Positions 22,360-26,771 of a stretch of 26,771 nucleotides of DNA are shown here, in pieces. The notes under the pieces are model-generated. The model searched no databases. It was not told the origin of the DNA and was given only the letters and a program-made list of their open reading frames with translations. The translations under genes were made by a program, and so were the position numbers. Every line of letters starts with the position of its first letter. Position 1 is the first letter of the stretch. Origin of the DNA: Hoskinsella mucinilytica. GTDB taxonomy: Bacteria; Bacillota_I; Bacilli_A; Erysipelotrichales; Erysipelotrichaceae. Location of the stretch: contig NZ_JBEQZJ010000048.1 in the NCBI RefSeq assembly GCF_045223415.1, positions 1-26,771 of the forward strand. Reading direction: 5' to 3'.

Positions 22360-24133
22360 CCTTAAATTGACTATTATATAGCTTCTCATAAAAACCTTTT
22401 TGTTCCATCAGGGACTCATGGGTCCCTTGTTCTACGATATCGCCGTTTTGGATGACCAAAATCAAATCAGCATTTCGAATGGTAGATAATCGATGTGCGA
22501 TCACAAAGCTGGTTCTACCTTTCATCACTTTCTGCATGGCATCTTGAAGCATTCTTTCCAATCTGGTATCTACACTGCTGGTTGCTTCATCTAAAATCAA
22601 AATTGATGGATTTTTCAAAATTGCTCTTGCTATGGTCAATAACTGTTTCTCCCCTTGAGAAATATTATTGGCCTCTTCATTGATATAGGAATGATATCCA
22701 TCCGGCAATGTTCTGATAAAATGATGAACATTTGCCATTTTAGCAGCTTCCACGATTTCATCATTTCTTGCATCCAGTCTACCATAACGGATATTGTCAT
22801 AGATCGTTCCATGAAATAGCCAAGTATCCTGTAAAACCATACCAAACATGCTACGCAATTCTCCACGTTTCATATCTCGGATATCTACCCCATCGATCTT
22901 GATGCTTCCACCTTTCACATCATAGAAACGTAACAACAAATTGATCAAGGTTGTTTTCCCTGCACCTGTCGGTCCAACGATAGCAACCATCTGACCGCTT
23001 TTGACTTCAACATTCAGATCGTTCATCAAATTTTCTTCATTGTACCCGAATTTCACATGAGAAAAGCTTACATTACCTTTGACGGTATCTATACGCTCAC
23101 ATGGATTTTTTTCTGCTACTTCTTCTGTTTCATTCAACACTTCCATGATACGTCCCAATGCAGCAAACGCACTTTGAATTTGTGATGATAGATTACTTAC
23201 TTGGGATAATGGATCATTTACCTGCCAGATATATCTGACAAATGCCTGTAAATTACCTACAGTAAGCTGACCATTTAATATTTTGATCGTTCCTACCACC
23301 GCAACGGTTCCTATCGTTACATAAGTAACAAAGGAATTCAATGGACCGATCGCACTGGAAACAAATTGAGCTTTACATGCATTTTTTCTAAGATTCTCAT
23401 TGATCGTCTTAAATTTCTCAATACTTTCCTCTTGCTTGTTGTATAACAAGATTTCTGTATATCCTGTATACATTTCGGTAATGGTACCATTTAGATCCCC
23501 TAACACATCTTGTTGGGCACGAAATAGCTTTTGACTTCTTCTTACAACAAACTGTGTGATCAAAAGGGTAAAAGGAATGATCAAAAATGCAATCCATGCC
23601 ATCATGATATTCGTTTTAAACATCATAAACAACGCCATCACGATCATCAACACGCCACTCAATACCTGAGTTACACTTTGTTGAAGAGCATTGGAAATCG
23701 CATCTATATCATTGGTGATACGACTTAAGACATCCCCATAATGATGATCATCAAAATAACGCACCGGTAATCTTCTGATCTTGCTCATCATGGCACTTCT
23801 CAAATCTCTCATAGCATTTTGTATCGCATTGGTCAGCCATATGGTACCCAAAGCCTGAGAAACGGTTTTTGCCATATAAAAACCAAATAAAATGACCATG
23901 GTCTTTAACACTTCGTTAAAATGAACCACCAAAGCACTGTCATTGGCGATGCTTGTATTTACATCATCCCATAGTTGGGTCGTGATTGCACCTTCATATC
24001 CCGGTGCTAATCCCAAAGAAACGGTTGTGATGATGATCATAAAAACGACGCCGAATAATTGCCATTTGTATGGAGCGATAAACGGCATCAGGCCTCTTAC
24101 ATCCTGTTTGAATTTCGATAATTTCTTATTCAT
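22346..24133 (-). CDS. Heterodimeric ABC exporter, subunit with intact Walker B and degenerate signature
   Basis: Half-exporter of 595 residues: a membrane domain with six helices (about 20-325) and an ATPase domain (about 345-590). Walker A GPTGAGKT is at 387-394, catalytic Glu516 in ILILDEATSSVD, and switch His547 in AHRLST. However, the signature is ISQGEKQ (491-497) in place of LSGGQ. Its partner (24126-25856) has the opposite defects, so the pair forms one good and one degenerate ATP site, as in BmrCD, LmrCD and TM287/288. The frame is open to 24151, but GAGGAGG lies nine bases before the ATG at 24133, which I take as the start. It overlaps the partner's stop by eight bases. Likely a drug or toxic-compound exporter in the cytoplasmic membrane. 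Confidence 0.93.
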   Translation of the reverse strand: MNKKLSKFKQDVRGLMPFIAPYKWQLFGVVFMIIITTVSLGLAPGYEGAITTQLWDDVNTSIANDSALVVHFNEVLKTMVILFGFYMAKTVSQALGTIWLTNAIQNAMRDLRSAMMSKIRRLPVRYFDDHHYGDVLSRITNDIDAISNALQQSVTQVLSGVLMIVMALFMMFKTNIMMAWIAFLIIPFTLLITQFVVRRSQKLFRAQQDVLGDLNGTITEMYTGYTEILLYNKQEESIEKFKTINENLRKNACKAQFVSSAIGPLNSFVTYVTIGTVAVVGTIKILNGQLTVGNLQAFVRYIWQVNDPLSQVSNLSSQIQSAFAALGRIMEVLNETEEVAEKNPCERIDTVKGNVSFSHVKFGYNEENLMNDLNVEVKSGQMVAIVGPTGAGKTTLINLLLRFYDVKGGSIKIDGVDIRDMKRGELRSMFGMVLQDTWLFHGTIYDNIRYGRLDARNDEIVEAAKMANVHHFIRTLPDGYHSYINEEANNISQGEKQLLTIARAILKNPSILILDEATSSVDTRLERMLQDAMQKVMKGRTSFVIAHRLSTIRNADLILVIQNGDIVEQGTHESLMEQKGFYEKLYNSQFKEEDE

Positions 24134-25856
24134 GAGCAAGTTCCTCCTCACTTAATTGAGACAGGGCAATTTCATGATAGATTTCACAGTTTTTCAATAA
24201 TTCTCTATGGGTTCCCATACCTACGACATTTCCCTCATTTAATACAATAATCTGATCTGCATCCATGATTGAGGAAATTCTTTGCGCAACTACCATAACG
24301 ATAGATTCCTTTGTTTCTTTTTTCAATTCATGTCGTAAGAGTGCATCTGTTTTGAAATCTAAGGCACTGAAGGAATCATCAAAGATATAAATTTCCGGTT
24401 TTCTCACAATTGCTCTTGCGATAGATAGACGTTGTTTTTGTCCACCGGAAACATTGGTAGCTCCTTCTGTGATTTCTTCATCAAAGCCATGTTCCTTTTC
24501 CATAATAAAATCATATGCTTGGGCAACTTGCGCAGCATGTCTGATATCTTCCATGGTCGCATGTTCATTACCAAATCGGATATTATCCGCAATCGTACCG
24601 CTAAACAAGAACGCCTTTTGTGGAATGACACCGAGTTTGCTTCTTAGATTTTTGATATCATATTCTCTAATATCGATACCATCGATCAAGATAGCACCTT
24701 TGCTAACATCATAAAATCTAGGTATCAGATTTACCAACGTACTTTTTCCTGAGCCTGTACTTCCGATAAACGCAATGGTTTCTCCTTTTTTGGCTTCAAA
24801 ACTAACATCTTTTAATACGGCTTCTTCTCCATCCGGATATACAAAGGTAACATGATCAAAGCGAATTGTTGTTTCATCCTTTGCTTGCTTGATTTCATTT
24901 GGCTGATTAACAAGTGGCATCGTATCAAATACAGCTTGAATTCGTTTGGCACTTACTTCCGCACGTGGATACATCATGAATACAGTACAAAACAGCATAA
25001 TGCTAAACATCGCATGAAACAGATAATCCATGAAAGCAACCAATTGTCCTACTTGTAAGGATCCTGAAGCTATCAAATGTGCAGCTACCCAGAAAATACA
25101 TAATCCGGCGATATTCATCAATAAGAAAAACACCGGTTGTGTTAAAGACATCAATTTAAACAGTTTTTTAGAGTATCCTGTAAAAGAAACATTTGTATCT
25201 TCAAAACGTTGTTGTTCGTAAGCATCATTATCAAATGCACGAATGACTCGGATCCCACTTAAATTTTCTCTTGAAATACGATTCATTCCATCTAAGGTAG
25301 ATTGTTGATTCTCACTGATCGGTTTACTGTATTTCGCTACTCCATAGACCCCTAAGATAATAAAGGGTACTGTTGCCGCAATAATACCGGAAAGTGGTAA
25401 AGAAGCTCTCGCTGTCATAATAAAACTAAAAATAAACATCACAGGTGTCATCAATGCCGTTCTTAACAGTACATTGACAAACATCTGAATCTGAAATGCA
25501 TCATTATTGGTTCTGGTGATCATTGAGCTGATACCAAATTGATTGAATTCATTTGAGGTAAATTTCTGTGCCTTTTCAAAAATATCATTTCTAATATCAC
25601 GTGTTATATTGGTTGATATCTTAGCACAACAGTACCCTAAAAGAATCGTCATGGAAACGCCGATGATAGAGATCACCAAGATGATCAATCCCATTTGAAT
25701 CAAATAACCTTCGTCGTTTCTGGCAACTCCCTCATCGATCATTTGTGCAATGATGGTAGGAATTCCCAGTTCCACCAACGCAAAGCCAAATACCGATATC
25801 ACATTGATAAACACCAGCAACTTGTATTTCTTTAAATAATGCAGTATCAATCGCAT
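24126..25856 (-). CDS. Heterodimeric ABC exporter, subunit with degenerate catalytic residues
   Basis: Half-exporter of 576 residues: membrane domain about 1-310, ATPase domain about 330-570. Walker A GSTGSGKST starts at 365 and the signature VSGGQKQR is at 469-476. But Walker B reads IYIFDDSFSALD, with Asp494 where the catalytic Glu belongs, and the switch His is Gln525 in AQRISSI. These substitutions are those of the degenerate-site subunit in BmrCD-, LmrCD- and TM287/288-type exporters. Its partner gene begins inside this gene's last codons, so the two are translated together. An AAAGGATG ribosome binding site precedes the ATG at 25856. The promoter is of the MerR-activated kind and divergent from a MerR-family gene, so expression is probably induced by an exported compound. 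Confidence 0.94.
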   Translation of the reverse strand: MRLILHYLKKYKLLVFINVISVFGFALVELGIPTIIAQMIDEGVARNDEGYLIQMGLIILVISIIGVSMTILLGYCCAKISTNITRDIRNDIFEKAQKFTSNEFNQFGISSMITRTNNDAFQIQMFVNVLLRTALMTPVMFIFSFIMTARASLPLSGIIAATVPFIILGVYGVAKYSKPISENQQSTLDGMNRISRENLSGIRVIRAFDNDAYEQQRFEDTNVSFTGYSKKLFKLMSLTQPVFFLLMNIAGLCIFWVAAHLIASGSLQVGQLVAFMDYLFHAMFSIMLFCTVFMMYPRAEVSAKRIQAVFDTMPLVNQPNEIKQAKDETTIRFDHVTFVYPDGEEAVLKDVSFEAKKGETIAFIGSTGSGKSTLVNLIPRFYDVSKGAILIDGIDIREYDIKNLRSKLGVIPQKAFLFSGTIADNIRFGNEHATMEDIRHAAQVAQAYDFIMEKEHGFDEEITEGATNVSGGQKQRLSIARAIVRKPEIYIFDDSFSALDFKTDALLRHELKKETKESIVMVVAQRISSIMDADQIIVLNEGNVVGMGTHRELLKNCEIYHEIALSQLSEEELAHE

Positions 25857-25876
25857 ATATCATCCCATCCTTTCTC

Positions 25877-25905
25877 TTGACATCTCGTGAAAGCTATCCT
25901 ATCAT
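25877..25905 (+). promoter_or_regulatory. Promoter of the MerR-family gene
   Basis: TTGACA (25877-25882), 17-base spacer, TATCAT (25900-25905). The operator palindrome lies directly downstream of the -10, so bound regulator could repress its own gene. Confidence 0.75.
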
Positions 25906-25931
25906 AAACTATAAGGTTACCTTATAGTCAA
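25901..25931 (-). promoter_or_regulatory. MerR-type promoter of the exporter operon (19-bp spacer)
   Basis: Minus strand TTGACT (25926-25931) and TATGAT (25901-25906) are separated by 19 bases, two more than optimal. This is the hallmark of promoters that MerR proteins activate by twisting DNA. The spacer is filled by the palindrome at 25908-25928. Confidence 0.85.
25908..25928. promoter_or_regulatory. MerR-family operator palindrome
   Basis: Perfect 10-base arms, ACTATAAGGT and ACCTTATAGT, around a single central T. It sits in the spacer of the exporter promoter and next to the regulator's own -10. Confidence 0.85.
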
Positions 25932-25948
25932 TAGGAGATTGTAATTTT

Positions 25949-26767
25949 ATGAAAAAAGATAAGTATTTAACGGCTGGTGAATTTGCGAAGATCTGTGATA
26001 TCCCAAAGCATGTGTTATTTCATTATGATGACATCGGCTTATTTCAACCGGAGCATAAAGGGGAAAATGGCTATCGCTATTATAGCTATCGTCAATATGA
26101 TACGTTTGCCATCATTACCAATCTAAAGAAAATGGGTATGTCGTTACAGGATATCAAAGTTTATCTATCCAAACGTGATCCTCAACTATTCCTTTCCTTA
26201 TTAAAGGATAAGTTTCAGGAAATCGATGATCTGATCGAGTATTTAAAGGGGATCTCTCACATGATGCAATGGATGGAAAATAGTACCAAGATGGCCCTTT
26301 CTCATATGGAGGATCCGATTTCCTTATGTACTTTACCCCAACAAATCTTGTTATGTAGCGATGATCTGGAAAATGCCAACAACAAATCTTTTGCTAATTT
26401 CATGCAAGAGTATATTCATTTTATTAAGGAAAATCATATTTATATGCAACAAAGTGTCGGTAATATGATCAAGGTTTCTTCCATTCAAAAGAAGGATTAT
26501 TTGGATTTTTCTTATTTATATACGAATACAGATGCTCCTATCCCATCAAAAACCAGAATCAGAGCCGCAGGTGATTATGTATGTGGTTGGCATCATGGCT
26601 CTTATGATACGATTCATGAAACCTATGAACGTATGCTTTCTTATGCAATGAAACATGACATCATACTTGGAGAATTCGCTTATGAAGAATATTTAATCGC
26701 CGATATCGCCTCAAAGGATCGAAAGAGCTATGTAACCAGAATTTTAATAGAAAAAAAAAAGAGTTAG
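25949..26767 (+). CDS. MerR-family regulator with GyrI-like effector domain (BmrR type)
   Basis: A 272-residue activator. Residues about 1-75 form the MerR DNA-binding domain (YLTAGEFAKICDIPKHVLFHYDDIGLF, then NGYRYYSYRQYDTF), followed by a dimerisation helix at about 80-120 (LKDKFQEIDDLIEYLKG). Residues about 125-270 resemble the GyrI-like multidrug-binding domain of BmrR: strands with an aromatic-rich pocket, including DYVCGWHHGSYDTIHETYERML near 207-228. GGAG lies 11 bases upstream of the ATG. It is divergently transcribed from the exporter pair and shares a 21-base operator with it. Likely role: sense the exported hydrophobic compound and activate the exporter. The frame closes before the end of the window, so the gene is complete. 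Confidence 0.92.
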   Translation: MKKDKYLTAGEFAKICDIPKHVLFHYDDIGLFQPEHKGENGYRYYSYRQYDTFAIITNLKKMGMSLQDIKVYLSKRDPQLFLSLLKDKFQEIDDLIEYLKGISHMMQWMENSTKMALSHMEDPISLCTLPQQILLCSDDLENANNKSFANFMQEYIHFIKENHIYMQQSVGNMIKVSSIQKKDYLDFSYLYTNTDAPIPSKTRIRAAGDYVCGWHHGSYDTIHETYERMLSYAMKHDIILGEFAYEEYLIADIASKDRKSYVTRILIEKKKS

Positions 26768-26771
26768 CATA

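Overview
The window is an AT-rich, gene-dense stretch of a chromosome from a low-GC Gram-positive bacterium (Bacillota). Strong GGAGG-type ribosome binding sites, sigma-A promoters, intrinsic terminators, a T-box leader, a cre site and lactose/cellobiose-type PTS genes all point that way. A gut Erysipelotrichia-like lineage is my best guess, but it is inference from overall style only. I see no phage, insertion sequence, CRISPR array, rRNA or tRNA.

Layout. 1-1860: a homodimer-type ABC exporter on the plus strand, closed by a bidirectional terminator. 1878-5016 (minus): an AlaX-type alanyl-tRNA editing protein, a lipoprotein, an internal terminator hairpin, then an unrecognised 407-residue protein. 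5183-6058 (plus): a SAM-dependent, RlmI-like methyltransferase. 6099-6330: a gene-free stretch with a doubtful gene remnant. 6331-11435 (minus): a methionine operon of a stand-alone MetH reactivation-domain protein, a MetH that lacks that domain, and a fused homocysteine methyltransferase/methylene-THF reductase (YitJ type). Its leader is a T-box riboswitch whose specifier and tRNA-end bulge both fit tRNA-Met. 11492-14294 (minus): rarA, ndk and a patatin-like lipase. 14327-16980 (minus): cardiolipin synthase behind a membrane protein that looks like an M28 peptidase stripped of its metal ligands. 16988-22086 (minus): a PTS operon (IIB, IIC, IIA, two small unknown proteins, DUF3284, MupG/DUF871, GntR/UTRA regulator). 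22329-25931 (minus): a heterodimeric ABC exporter pair. 25949-26767 (plus): the divergent MerR-family regulator with a GyrI-like effector domain.

How the parts work together. The methionine operon encodes one route: YitJ makes 5-methyl-THF, MetH transfers the methyl group to homocysteine on cobalamin, and the separate reactivation protein rescues oxidised cobalamin. Uncharged tRNA-Met should switch it on. The PTS operon likely imports and phosphorylates an amino-sugar disaccharide, and MupG then cleaves it. Its promoter carries a cre overlapping the -35 and, just downstream of the start, a palindrome like the operators of GntR/HutC amino-sugar regulators; the operon's last gene encodes such a regulator. 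The exporter pair has the one-degenerate-site arrangement of heterodimeric exporters, and its promoter has the 19-bp spacer with central palindrome that MerR activators use.

The strongest items for a second look are the Met T-box with the split MetH, the MerR switch, the PTS-MupG operon with its unknown small proteins, and the M28-like pseudo-peptidase paired with cardiolipin synthase.
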